This document shows positions 44,934 through 52,901 of a stretch of DNA of 64,000 nucleotides, piece after piece. Positions within the stretch are counted from its first letter, which is position 1. Each line of letters opens with the position of its first letter. The stretch spans positions 585,501-649,500 of the forward strand of contig NZ_CP092480.1 of the NCBI RefSeq assembly GCF_022429645.1. The letters are read 5' to 3'. A program made the position numbers and the translations under genes. Under the pieces are notes generated by a model. The model had not been told where the DNA came from, made no database searches, and saw only the letters and a program-made list of their open reading frames with translations. Source of the DNA: Lutibacter sp. A80. GTDB taxonomy: Bacteria > Bacteroidota > Bacteroidia > Flavobacteriales > Flavobacteriaceae.

Positions 44934-46055
44934 TTAATTTAACTTTTTATAAAATGTAAAATTATAATCTGGCAACAACTCTGGATGTGCAATTTTTATT
45001 AAATCTTTTAAAACCAAATCGGGTCTTACAGGTGAAAGTTCAAAATACCAAACACCACCTTTTGCACCAGTAGTATTATTGTAAGAAAATACTGATTTAT
45101 TTTTAAAAGCTTTCATTTTTGAACCAACTATATTGTTTTCTTCAAGGTCTTTTAATGTTTTATAAAAACCAGGTGATAACCAAATATCGGCATCTTTTCC
45201 TTTTTCATAAATATTTTCAATATTTAATGATAAACTTCCTTTTCCTTTGGAATCTTTCCATATATAATTGGTGTTTGCATCTTTTAAAAATGTGGCTTCA
45301 AAACTATTCCCCGCAGGTGAATACCAAACATCTTTATATAATCCACCACAAATTATGGAAGGTATTTCTTTAGATTTTTTAGCAATTGATTTAGCGGTTA
45401 AATAATTAGTTCTAATATGGTTAAAAATACTATCCGCTTTTTTTTCTTTGTTAAATAAAATACCAAATAATTTAATCCATTCGGCTCTTCCTATAGGTGT
45501 TTCTTCCAGCCAGTCTCCATTAAAAGCTACTTTAATTCCAAGTTTCTCAATGGTTTTAAACATTTTATTGTTACTATTTATGGCAAATCCTATAAGTAAA
45601 TCTGGATTTAAATCTAATAATGTTTCTGTATTAATATTATCTGGGTGCCCTAATTCTTTAACTAAATTAGTATCTATTAATTGTCTAGTTTTTTTAGAAG
45701 AAATAAAATCTGTATTTGGAAAACCTACTAATTTATTTTCAACACCTAACAATTCTAAAGCAGGTATATGTGTAGAACTGGTAACTACAATAGAATTTAA
45801 TGGAACTTTAATGGCGTTTTTTATAGAAGAATCTTCAGTAACAATTGTGTAAGTAGTTTCTTCAGTTGCTCCAGGATAAGGAGTTTTAATTATTAATTTG
45901 GTTTCAGTTTCTGTTTTAATAATATCAAAGCCTTTAGCGTATTTAACACTTGAAATAGCTTTTACTTCTTCAACTTTATTTGAAGTTTTTGAATTACAAG
46001 AAACGACTAAAAAAAAGGTTAAAAGTATAAAGAAAATGCTTTTAAATATATTCAT
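44934..46055 (-). CDS. btuF: ABC transporter substrate-binding lipoprotein, BtuF-like
   Basis: The 373-residue lipoprotein has a signal ending 'VVSC' (Cys20). Its body is a periplasmic-binding fold of the cobalamin/iron-siderophore type: 'IVVTSSTHIPALELLGVENKLVGFP' across about 86-110, 'LLDLNPDLLIGFAINS', 'PIGRAEWIKLFGILFNKE' and 'SLSLNIENIYEKGKDADIWLSPG'. Position within the cob operon makes corrinoid the likely ligand. The BtuCD membrane and ATPase subunits are not in the window. Substrate assignment is inferred from context. Confidence 0.8.
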   Translation of the reverse strand: MNIFKSIFFILLTFFLVVSCNSKTSNKVEEVKAISSVKYAKGFDIIKTETETKLIIKTPYPGATEETTYTIVTEDSSIKNAIKVPLNSIVVTSSTHIPALELLGVENKLVGFPNTDFISSKKTRQLIDTNLVKELGHPDNINTETLLDLNPDLLIGFAINSNNKMFKTIEKLGIKVAFNGDWLEETPIGRAEWIKLFGILFNKEKKADSIFNHIRTNYLTAKSIAKKSKEIPSIICGGLYKDVWYSPAGNSFEATFLKDANTNYIWKDSKGKGSLSLNIENIYEKGKDADIWLSPGFYKTLKDLEENNIVGSKMKAFKNKSVFSYNNTTGAKGGVWYFELSPVRPDLVLKDLIKIAHPELLPDYNFTFYKKLN

Positions 46056-46066
46056 AAATTTAGTTT

Positions 46067-46615
46067 TTAAAGTATGGTAAAGGTATTATTTTGTTTTATG
46101 ATTTTAAATAGTTGTCCATATTCAACTTTTATATCAAAAGAATCTTTTAAATGAATATTCTTAATTTTTGAAAGAATACTTCTTATAACACCTGCGTGGG
46201 TGACAATAATTATTTTTTTTGCGGATAATGACGAGATTTCGGTAAATAATTCATTCGCTCTTTTAGCTAAATCTATATAGGCTTCACCATTTGGTGTTGA
46301 GACTGTTACAAAATTATTCATCCAAATATTAGATGCTTCTTTTGGTAAATCATCCCATTTTAAAAGTTCCCAATCTCCAAAATTTAACTCCATTAATCGT
46401 TTGTCTGTTAAAACATTATTAGAAAATTTAGAAGCTAGTTTTATACATCTTTTTAACGGACTTGAATAAACTACTGTATTTTCATCAAAAGTAATGGATT
46501 TTAAAATAATCTTTAATTCTTCTTCAAAAGAATCAGCAACATTTAAATCTGCTTGACCATAGCAAATTCCTTTTTCAATTTTTGGCGTTGTATGCCTAAT
46601 TAAATAAATTTCCAT
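46067..46615 (-). CDS. cobC: Histidine phosphatase, probable alpha-ribazole phosphatase
   Basis: The 182-residue enzyme has the phosphoglycerate-mutase-like catalytic motif 'IRHTTP' near residue 6 (His), 'YSSPLKRCIKLA', 'MELNFGDWE' and a second His in 'IVTHAGVIRS'. CobC removes the phosphate from alpha-ribazole-5'-phosphate or adenosylcobalamin-5'-phosphate. ATG 46615 is chosen: it starts the family N-terminus MEIYLIRHT and overlaps the end of cobS by 16 bp. The upstream 28 residues in frame are cobS antisense-frame junk. Confidence 0.88.
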   Translation of the reverse strand: MEIYLIRHTTPKIEKGICYGQADLNVADSFEEELKIILKSITFDENTVVYSSPLKRCIKLASKFSNNVLTDKRLMELNFGDWELLKWDDLPKEASNIWMNNFVTVSTPNGEAYIDLAKRANELFTEISSLSAKKIIIVTHAGVIRSILSKIKNIHLKDSFDIKVEYGQLFKIIKQNNTFTIL

Positions 46616-47358
46616 AGTACTAATACACTTAAATAAAATATAACTTCTGCCACTTGTTGTGTTGCTCCTGCACAATCTCCAGTTTGACCACCAATCCATT
46701 TTTTAAAAAATCGTCCTAAAAGCAACATTGAAATAAAAGGAGGAATTAAAGTTAAAAATATCCAATAAGTGTTATAAAAAAACAAAGGAATTAGTGCTAT
46801 TAAGCCATTCCAAATAACTATTGAAAATTTTTGAGCGTGTCCCATAGGTTTTGCCTTACTTGTAATATCATCTCTAACATAAGGATATAAATACAACAAA
46901 ATAGCTGAAATAAACCTACTAATACTATGACCTGCAACTATCGTAATTATTAATTGATTTGGTTGATAATTTAAGCCTGTAAATTTAAACACTAACATAC
47001 TAACTAAACCAATTGTGCCATAGGTGCCTAACCTAGAATCTTTCATTATAGTTAGTATTTTTTCCTTGGTCCAACCACCTCCAAAACCATCACAAACATC
47101 TGCAAATCCATCTTCGTGAAAAGCTCCTGTTAACCAAATAGTAGCAACCATACTAGCAATAATTGCAATGGTTTGAGGAAAAAGAAACGAAAATCCCCAA
47201 TAAATTAAGGCTCCAAAACAACCAACAATAATACCTATTAGAGAAAAGTATTTTGTGCTTTTATTCAAAATTTCTGGAGAATGATCTATCCATTTTGGAC
47301 ACGGAATTCGTGTAAAAAACATAATAGCTGTAAAAAATATATCGAGTTCTTTTTTCAT
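46600..47358 (-). CDS. cobS: Adenosylcobinamide-GDP ribazoletransferase
   Basis: CobS joins adenosylcobinamide-GDP to alpha-ribazole (or its phosphate) to make adenosylcobalamin (phosphate). The 252-residue inner-membrane protein has about six hydrophobic helices and the motifs 'FFTRIPCP', 'FHEDGFADVCDGFGGGWTKEKIL' across about 81-103, 'GTYGTIGLV' and 'GQTGDCAGATQQVAEV'. It is third in the operon, 6 bp after cobT. Confidence 0.93.
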   Translation of the reverse strand: MKKELDIFFTAIMFFTRIPCPKWIDHSPEILNKSTKYFSLIGIIVGCFGALIYWGFSFLFPQTIAIIASMVATIWLTGAFHEDGFADVCDGFGGGWTKEKILTIMKDSRLGTYGTIGLVSMLVFKFTGLNYQPNQLIITIVAGHSISRFISAILLYLYPYVRDDITSKAKPMGHAQKFSIVIWNGLIALIPLFFYNTYWIFLTLIPPFISMLLLGRFFKKWIGGQTGDCAGATQQVAEVIFYLSVLVLWKFI

Positions 47359-47364
47359 AATAAA

Positions 47365-48408
47365 TTACGCCGTAGGATTAACTACACCAGCACTTTCAAA
47401 GCTAGCCATTTGATTTATAAAAAGTTCCGCAGATTGAATAATAGGATATGCAACCGCAGCACCAGTTCCTTCACCTAAACGTAAACCTAAATGTAAAATT
47501 GGTGTAGCATTTAAAAATTCTAACATTTTAATATGTCCTTGTTCGTTTGAAACGTGAGAATATAAGCAGTAATCCAATACATTTTTATTAATTTCTTGTG
47601 CTACTAATAGGGCAGAAGTAGCAATAAAACCATCAATAAGTAAGGTCATTTTTAACTCCGCAGCTTTTAACATAGCTCCAGTCATCATAGCAACTTCAAA
47701 ACCGCCAAAATTTTGTAAATTTTCCAGTGGATTTTCACTAACACCATGAAATTTTTGAACCTTAGTTAAAATATCAATTTTATTAGCTAAACCCTCATCG
47801 GTTAAACCGGCTCCAACACCAATACAAGTTTCTATAGATTGTTTTGTAATAGCACTCATTAATAAAGAAGCAGAAGAAGTATTTCCAATTCCCATTTCAC
47901 CAAATGAAATTACATTACTACCATTAGCGTGTTTTTCGGCAACAATTTCAGCAGCAACATCTATTGCTTTTTCACATTGCTCTTTTGTCATTGCTGGTTC
48001 TACAGAATAATCTCTAGTTCCTTTTGCAATTTTAGCGTTAATTAAAACATCATAATTGTCAAAATCAAAATTTACACCTGCATCAATTACACTTAAATCA
48101 AAACCGTGTTGTTTGCAAAAAACATTGATTCCTGCACCACCTTGTAAAAAGTTAAATACCATTTGCGGTGTTACTTCTTGTGGACAAGAGCTTACGGGAT
48201 AACTGTTAACAATACCGTGATCTCCAGCAAAAACAAGCATTGTAGGTTTACTTAACTTAGGAGATAAAGTATTTTGAATTAAACATAATTTTTGAGCTAT
48301 AATTTCTAAGGTTCCTAACGATCCTAATGGCTTTGTTTTATGATCTATTTTATGTGCTATTTCCTTAAGAAAATCTTTATTGGTAGGAGTGATGCTAAAT
48401 GTTTTCAT
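47365..48408 (-). CDS. cobT: Nicotinate-nucleotide-dimethylbenzimidazole phosphoribosyltransferase
   Basis: CobT makes alpha-ribazole-5'-phosphate from nicotinate mononucleotide and a base such as dimethylbenzimidazole. The 347-residue protein has 'KPTMLVFAGDHG', 'SCPQEVTPQMVFNFLQGGAGINVF', 'FGEMGIGNTSSAS' and 'LHLGLRLGEGTGAAVAYP'. The Glu in 'LRLGEGTGA' is the catalytic base position. It follows cobU by 10 bp. Confidence 0.95.
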   Translation of the reverse strand: MKTFSITPTNKDFLKEIAHKIDHKTKPLGSLGTLEIIAQKLCLIQNTLSPKLSKPTMLVFAGDHGIVNSYPVSSCPQEVTPQMVFNFLQGGAGINVFCKQHGFDLSVIDAGVNFDFDNYDVLINAKIAKGTRDYSVEPAMTKEQCEKAIDVAAEIVAEKHANGSNVISFGEMGIGNTSSASLLMSAITKQSIETCIGVGAGLTDEGLANKIDILTKVQKFHGVSENPLENLQNFGGFEVAMMTGAMLKAAELKMTLLIDGFIATSALLVAQEINKNVLDYCLYSHVSNEQGHIKMLEFLNATPILHLGLRLGEGTGAAVAYPIIQSAELFINQMASFESAGVVNPTA

Positions 48409-48418
48409 ACAAAGTTGT

Positions 48419-48922
48419 TTATTTTAACGTAAGAGGTAATCCTGAAACCATAAAAATGGCTTTATCTGCTTTATTTGCAATGCGTTGGTTAGTCCAACCT
48501 TGTAATTCTGTAAATTTTCTTGCAATATGTGTTTGAGCGTGAACACCCATTCCAATTTCATTAGAAATTATTATTATTTCAGCATTTATTTTAGCTAATT
48601 TTTCAATTTCAATTGAAGCCAATTCTAATGCTTTTTCTACGTTGTTTTCTGAATCAAAATATAAATTTGTAAGCCAAAGAGTAACGCAATCTATAACTAT
48701 AACACTATTTTCAGGAATTACTTCAGAAATTATTGTTTCCTCTTCTATGGTTGTCCAACGTTCATCTCTATCATTTTTATGGCGTTCAACTCTTTTTTCA
48801 AAATCTTTGTCCCAAATTCTTGATGTTGCCAAATAATAAGGAGTATTACTTAAGCTTTCAGCTAATTTTTGGGCATAGCTACTTTTGCCAGATCGTTCTC
48901 CACCAGTTATATAGTAAATCAT
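48419..48922 (-). CDS. cobU: Bifunctional adenosylcobinamide kinase/guanylyltransferase
   Basis: CobU phosphorylates adenosylcobinamide and then transfers GMP to it. The 167-residue protein has the P-loop 'GGERSGKSSYAQ' (7-18), the guanylylated His region 'RVERHKNDRDERWTTIEE', 'VIDCVTLWLTNL' and 'SNEIGMGVHAQ'. It is the first gene of a six-gene minus-strand operon, divergent from the riboswitch-btuB unit. Confidence 0.94.
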   Translation of the reverse strand: MIYYITGGERSGKSSYAQKLAESLSNTPYYLATSRIWDKDFEKRVERHKNDRDERWTTIEEETIISEVIPENSVIVIDCVTLWLTNLYFDSENNVEKALELASIEIEKLAKINAEIIIISNEIGMGVHAQTHIARKFTELQGWTNQRIANKADKAIFMVSGLPLTLK

Positions 48923-48937
48923 AGATTAAAATTTTGG

Positions 48938-48945
48938 CAAATGTA
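48938..48945 (-). promoter_or_regulatory. -7 element of the cob operon
   Basis: On the minus strand TACATTTG matches TAnnTTTG. Transcription would start near 48931, about 9 bases before the cobU ATG. A leader this short cannot hold a B12 riboswitch. No clear -33 TTG is visible. Confidence 0.35.
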
Positions 48946-49004
48946 ATATTTTAATAAAAATATGATACTAATTAAACTTAATTAATTATTTTCGCAGCTG
49001 ATTA

Positions 49005-49180
49005 TGGTACTCGAATATATAATATAAAACGAGTTAAAAGGGAAGTTGGTTAAAGTCCAACGCTGTTCCCGCAACTGTAAGCTTAGTCGATTATTCGATG
49101 ATTGTTATTAAACTTAAACCACTGTTATACAAACGGGAAGGTAAATAACAATACGCAAGCCAGGAGACCTGCCAAAATCA
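49005..49180 (+). ncRNA. Adenosylcobalamin riboswitch (cobalamin aptamer) upstream of btuB
   Basis: The aptamer core is clear: GGGAAGTTGGTTAAAGTCC (49040-49058), GCTGTTCCCGCAACTGTAA (49062-49080), and the B12 box AAGCCAGGAGACCTGCC (49157-49173). GGGAA and TTCCC pair, and GTTGG and CCAAC form the inner stem. The peripheral region (49081-49150) holds GATTATTCGATGATTG. The btuB start codon is 40 bp downstream. ACTTTC-ggga-GAAAGGT (49193-49209) can form a hairpin that contains the GAAAGG ribosome site, so control is probably translational: B12 binding represses btuB. Exact outer ends are approximate. Confidence 0.93.
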
Positions 49181-49212
49181 GATTAATTAAAACTTTCGGG
49201 AGAAAGGTAATT

Positions 49213-51072
49213 ATGATGAGATATATCCTTCTATGTATTATTTTTTTAATTAGTAGCAATTCTTTTGCTCAGCAAGATAGTATTCAGCATTTAAAGGTTG
49301 TAAATTTAAATACTGTAATATTACAAAAGCACTCTAAAGGATATAAAGTTTTAACTCTATCAGATTCTGTAATTATTAAAAATACAGAAAGTTTTTCAAC
49401 ATTATTGAGATTTAATACACCCATTTATATTAAAGAATATGGTGCTGGTGGAACCAGTTCAGCTAGTTTTAGAGGAACAAGTGCTTCTAACACCGCAGTT
49501 ATTTGGAATGGGATTAATATAAACTCAATTAACAATGGACAAACGGGATTTAATGCTTTAAATGTAAATTTAGTTGATAATATAAATGTTAGAAGCGGAG
49601 GAGGAAGTATAGAATTTGGTTCTGGAGCTATTGGAGGAACGGTTCATTTAAATGATCAATTACGTTTTGGAAAGCATTTAACCAATCAATTAGTTTCTTC
49701 AGTAGGTAGTTTTAATACCTACAATAATTTATACAAGTTTTCTTATGGAACAGCTAAAGTAGCTGCTAAAATTGGAGTTTCTTATAATCAATCTGAAAAT
49801 GACTACAAATGGTTAGAAACAGACGGATTAAAAAATGAAAATGGAGCTTATAATAACTTAAGTTTTAGTTTAGGTATTGCCTATAAATTCAATGATTTCA
49901 GTAAATTGAGTGTATATTCTACTAAATACAATGGTAATCGTGAGTTTTCTGGAACACTTCCAAATCCTTCAGCAGCTAAAGAAAAATATAAAGATTATAA
50001 TTTTAGAAACTTATTAGAATATAGTTATCATAAAAATGAATTTACCCATGCTGTTAAATTTGCTTATTTAACGCAAGAGTATAGATATTTTGCTGATAAA
50101 AATTATGATGCTTATAACTTCGGAAAGTCGAAAAGATACTTGTTAAAGTATAATTTCAACTATAAAATAACCCCAAATTCAAGTATTGAAACCTTTTCTG
50201 AACTAGAATCTGTTCTTGGTAAAACAGATGAGATTGAAGAAAAAAATAGAAAGCAATTTTCACAATCACTTATTTATACACAACATATTGAAAACATTGG
50301 CTCAATAAATGCCAAGGTTCGAAAAGATTTTAATTCAGATTATAATGTGCCTTTTATTTTTGCTTTAGGTGCAGAATTAAAACCCTTGAAAAATACATTT
50401 ATTAGATTCAATGGGTCTAAAAATTATAGAGTTCCAACGTATAATGATTTGTATTGGCCAGCATTGGGTAATTTAGATTTAATTCCAGAATCTTCTATAC
50501 AAGGTGAATTTGGAATAGGCTATAAAACCAATGAAATTAAGTTAGATTTAGGAGTGTATTATATAGATTCTAAAGATAAAATTGTTTGGACTCCAGGTGG
50601 AGATCCTGAAAGACCAGGCATTTGGACACCAATTAATGTTGATGAAGCAGTTAATAAAGGTGTAGAATTTACGCTTGCTTTAAATAAAAAAGTTAATAAA
50701 CATCTTTTTAATTTCAATCTAAACTATAGCTATACAATTGCCAAAGATAAAAGTACAGATAAGTATTTAACCTATGTACCTAAGCATTTGGCGAATGCTA
50801 GTTTTAGCTATACGTATAAAAGAATTAATATGTTTTACCAGCATTTATTTAATGGTGAAGTTTATACAACAACCGATAATTCAGACAATTATATCTTAAC
50901 ATATTATAATGTTGGAAATATTGGTGCAGGCTATAAATTATTTCAAAAAGAAAATAAAAATTTAAGCTTTGGAGTAAAAGTAAACAATGTATTTAATAAA
51001 CTATACGAAGTTTTACCTAGTAGACCAATGCCTAACAGAAATTTTAATATAAACATAAACTATAAATTTTAA
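49213..51072 (+). CDS. btuB: TonB-dependent vitamin B12 receptor
   Basis: The 619-residue outer-membrane receptor starts with a signal peptide (1-20, ending at AQ). The plug domain (about 40-150) has 'TPIYIKEYGAGGTSSASFRGTSASNTAVIWNGININSINNGQ' spread over about 73-115, then 'GSGAIGGTVHL'. A 22-strand barrel follows, ending in 'NFNININYKF' with the terminal Phe. The placement behind a cobalamin riboswitch fixes the substrate. ATG 49213 is chosen (49216 is equally possible), since upstream codons lie inside the aptamer. Confidence 0.92.
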   Translation: MMRYILLCIIFLISSNSFAQQDSIQHLKVVNLNTVILQKHSKGYKVLTLSDSVIIKNTESFSTLLRFNTPIYIKEYGAGGTSSASFRGTSASNTAVIWNGININSINNGQTGFNALNVNLVDNINVRSGGGSIEFGSGAIGGTVHLNDQLRFGKHLTNQLVSSVGSFNTYNNLYKFSYGTAKVAAKIGVSYNQSENDYKWLETDGLKNENGAYNNLSFSLGIAYKFNDFSKLSVYSTKYNGNREFSGTLPNPSAAKEKYKDYNFRNLLEYSYHKNEFTHAVKFAYLTQEYRYFADKNYDAYNFGKSKRYLLKYNFNYKITPNSSIETFSELESVLGKTDEIEEKNRKQFSQSLIYTQHIENIGSINAKVRKDFNSDYNVPFIFALGAELKPLKNTFIRFNGSKNYRVPTYNDLYWPALGNLDLIPESSIQGEFGIGYKTNEIKLDLGVYYIDSKDKIVWTPGGDPERPGIWTPINVDEAVNKGVEFTLALNKKVNKHLFNFNLNYSYTIAKDKSTDKYLTYVPKHLANASFSYTYKRINMFYQHLFNGEVYTTTDNSDNYILTYYNVGNIGAGYKLFQKENKNLSFGVKVNNVFNKLYEVLPSRPMPNRNFNININYKF

Positions 51073-51075
51073 ATT

Positions 51076-52155
51076 ATGAAAATCAGTAAATTTTTACTTA
51101 GCTTATTTATACTAAGCATAATATTTGTATCGTGTGAGGATGAAGATGATGAACCTCAATTGCCAAAAGGTGATTATGAAAATGGGATTATTGTAAGTGG
51201 TGAAGGAGGAAGCTCAGGATCTGTTTATTATGTATCTAACGACTTTACCACTACAGAAAGCTTAATTTATAAAACAGTAAATAATGAAGAATTAAGCAAT
51301 TATTTACAATCAATTTCTTTTGATGAAAACTATGCGTATTTAATTGTTGATAATCAAAATACAATAACAGTAGTAAATAGATATACTTTTGAAAAAGTAG
51401 GGGTTATTACTACAGGTTTAAAAAAGCCAAGATATATGGCTATTGTTGGTGATAAAGGTTATGTTACTAATTGGGCTGAAGGATCTTACGGAGCAGATAT
51501 TGATGATGATTATGTTGCAATTGTAGATTTAAACACATTTGAAGTTACAAGTACAATTTCATTATCAATTGGAGTGGAAAGAATAATTGAAAATAATGGA
51601 AAATTATATGTTTCTCATAAAGGAGGAAACGGAAGCAACAATATAATATCTGTTATTGATATCGCAACAAATGGAGTAACAGAAATAACTGTAAATGACA
51701 ATCCAGATGAATTATTTATTGATAATTCTGGAAACTTAGTTGTTTTATGTGAAGGAAAAACAGTTTATAATCCAGATTGGACAGTTAAAGAAAATACTAT
51801 TGGAAGTATCTTGAAAATTAATACATCAACAAATACAATAATTTCTCAATTAGATTTTCCTGAGGGAACACACCCAACTTTATTAGATAAAGATGATAGT
51901 GGAAATTTATATTATAGTATTTACAATTCTATTTATAAAGTAGAACAAAATTCAACTACATTACCAACTAGTGCTTATTTACAAACTTCTGCTGGTTCAA
52001 ATTATGGATTAGCAATTAATGGAGCTAATTTATTTGTGGTTGATGCTGGAGATTTTGCAAGTGAAGGTGATTTATTAATTTATGATATAGCTACAAAAGG
52101 TTTAATTCAATCTTTTAAAGCACCAATTGCCGCTTCAAAAATTTACTTTAATTAA
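51076..52155 (+). CDS. btuG: Surface B12-binding lipoprotein, BtuG-like (DUF5074 beta-propeller)
   Basis: The 359-residue lipoprotein has a signal ending 'FVSC' (Cys20) with an acidic 'EDEDDEP' export tether typical of surface-exposed lipoproteins. The rest is a YVTN-type beta-propeller with repeats such as 'YVTNWAEGSYG', 'VAIVDLNTFEVTSTI', 'ISVIDIATNGV' and 'LLIYDIATKGLI'. It starts 3 bp after btuB. In Bacteroides, BtuG captures B12 on the cell surface and docks on BtuB. The family assignment rests on fold and context, so the binding function is inferred. Confidence 0.8.
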   Translation: MKISKFLLSLFILSIIFVSCEDEDDEPQLPKGDYENGIIVSGEGGSSGSVYYVSNDFTTTESLIYKTVNNEELSNYLQSISFDENYAYLIVDNQNTITVVNRYTFEKVGVITTGLKKPRYMAIVGDKGYVTNWAEGSYGADIDDDYVAIVDLNTFEVTSTISLSIGVERIIENNGKLYVSHKGGNGSNNIISVIDIATNGVTEITVNDNPDELFIDNSGNLVVLCEGKTVYNPDWTVKENTIGSILKINTSTNTIISQLDFPEGTHPTLLDKDDSGNLYYSIYNSIYKVEQNSTTLPTSAYLQTSAGSNYGLAINGANLFVVDAGDFASEGDLLIYDIATKGLIQSFKAPIAASKIYFN

Positions 52156-52176
52156 TAAATTTATTGGTATAATTTA

Positions 52177-52217
52177 AAATGGTAATAGCTTGATGTATTC
52201 AAGTTATTACCATTTTT
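52177..52217 (+). terminator. Terminator of the btuB-btuG unit
   Basis: The arms AAAATGGTAATAGCTTGA and TCAAGTTATTACCATTTT pair with a mismatch near the centre and run into TTTTTTTT. Confidence 0.85.
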
Positions 52218-52245
52218 TTTTGAATTTAAAGCACTTTGTAAATAC

Positions 52246-52761
52246 TTAAATAATACTTTTTACTTCATCTTTAATAAAAGCTAAAGCGGTTGTTGAAGGC
52301 GGAGTATTTTCTAACATTTTTTTTAAAACAGCTTCTCTCAAATCTTGTGCTGTTTTTACATCTTCATTTAACTCAGTTTGTTTTATAAGTTGTATTGTAG
52401 CATTTTTTGAAGTAATAATAATGCTCCAACATTTTTCTGAAATATAAATTTGCTGTGATAGATTGTGTTCAAATTCCTGTTCTATAGTATTAATTAAACT
52501 TAACACATAGGCTTCTTTATCGTTGTTTATAGAAGTAATTCTAAGTAATAATTTTGAGGGGTTTATACGTTCTAAGTATAATGTCATTCTCTCGTAAGCT
52601 TGTAGTTTTATTGGCAATGCAGCTTTTTGATTTTCTTTTAATAATGACAATTTTAAACGTTGTTGTTCAAAATCGGTATGATTCATAAAAAAATAATAAG
52701 CAACAGCTCCGGTTACAATTGCAGGAATTGTATAAGTCAATAATTCAATAAATTTTTCCAA
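52246..52761 (-). CDS. Hypothetical membrane-anchored protein
   Basis: The 171-residue protein has one N-terminal membrane helix (about 10-27, 'YTIPAIVTGAVAYYFFM'). A helical cytosolic part follows, with 'ALPIKLQAYERMTLYLERINPSKLLLRI' across about 49-76 and 'VLSLINTIEQEFEHNLSQQIY'. It looks like a conserved flavobacterial protein of unknown function. The start is probably TTG (52761), because no ATG precedes the helix. It is alone between two terminators. Confidence 0.7.
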   Translation of the reverse strand: MEKFIELLTYTIPAIVTGAVAYYFFMNHTDFEQQRLKLSLLKENQKAALPIKLQAYERMTLYLERINPSKLLLRITSINNDKEAYVLSLINTIEQEFEHNLSQQIYISEKCWSIIITSKNATIQLIKQTELNEDVKTAQDLREAVLKKMLENTPPSTTALAFIKDEVKSII

Positions 52762-52847
52762 CTCTTTAATGTTTTTAGTTATACAAAAATAGACTTCGTA
52801 ATAATACTATACAATTAACTATTAAACTTTATAGAATATTTAATTAA

Positions 52848-52880
52848 AAAGAGGCTGCTTGAAAATTCCAAACAGCCTCT
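52848..52880 (-). terminator. Terminator of the S41 peptidase gene
   Basis: On the minus strand AGAGGCTGTTTG pairs with CAAGCAGCCTCT (one G-T pair), followed by TTTTTAATT. It lies 22 bp past the stop codon. Confidence 0.85.
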
Positions 52881-52901
52881 ATACTTGATTTTAAAAAAAT
52901 G

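Noticed and set aside
46616-46699. A longer CobC beginning at 46699.
   Set aside because: The extra 28 residues lie within cobS in another frame and precede the conserved MEIYLIRHT start.
49102-49212. An N-terminal extension of BtuB starting upstream of 49213.
   Set aside because: It would be translated through the B12 box of the riboswitch and would place a non-signal sequence before the signal peptide.
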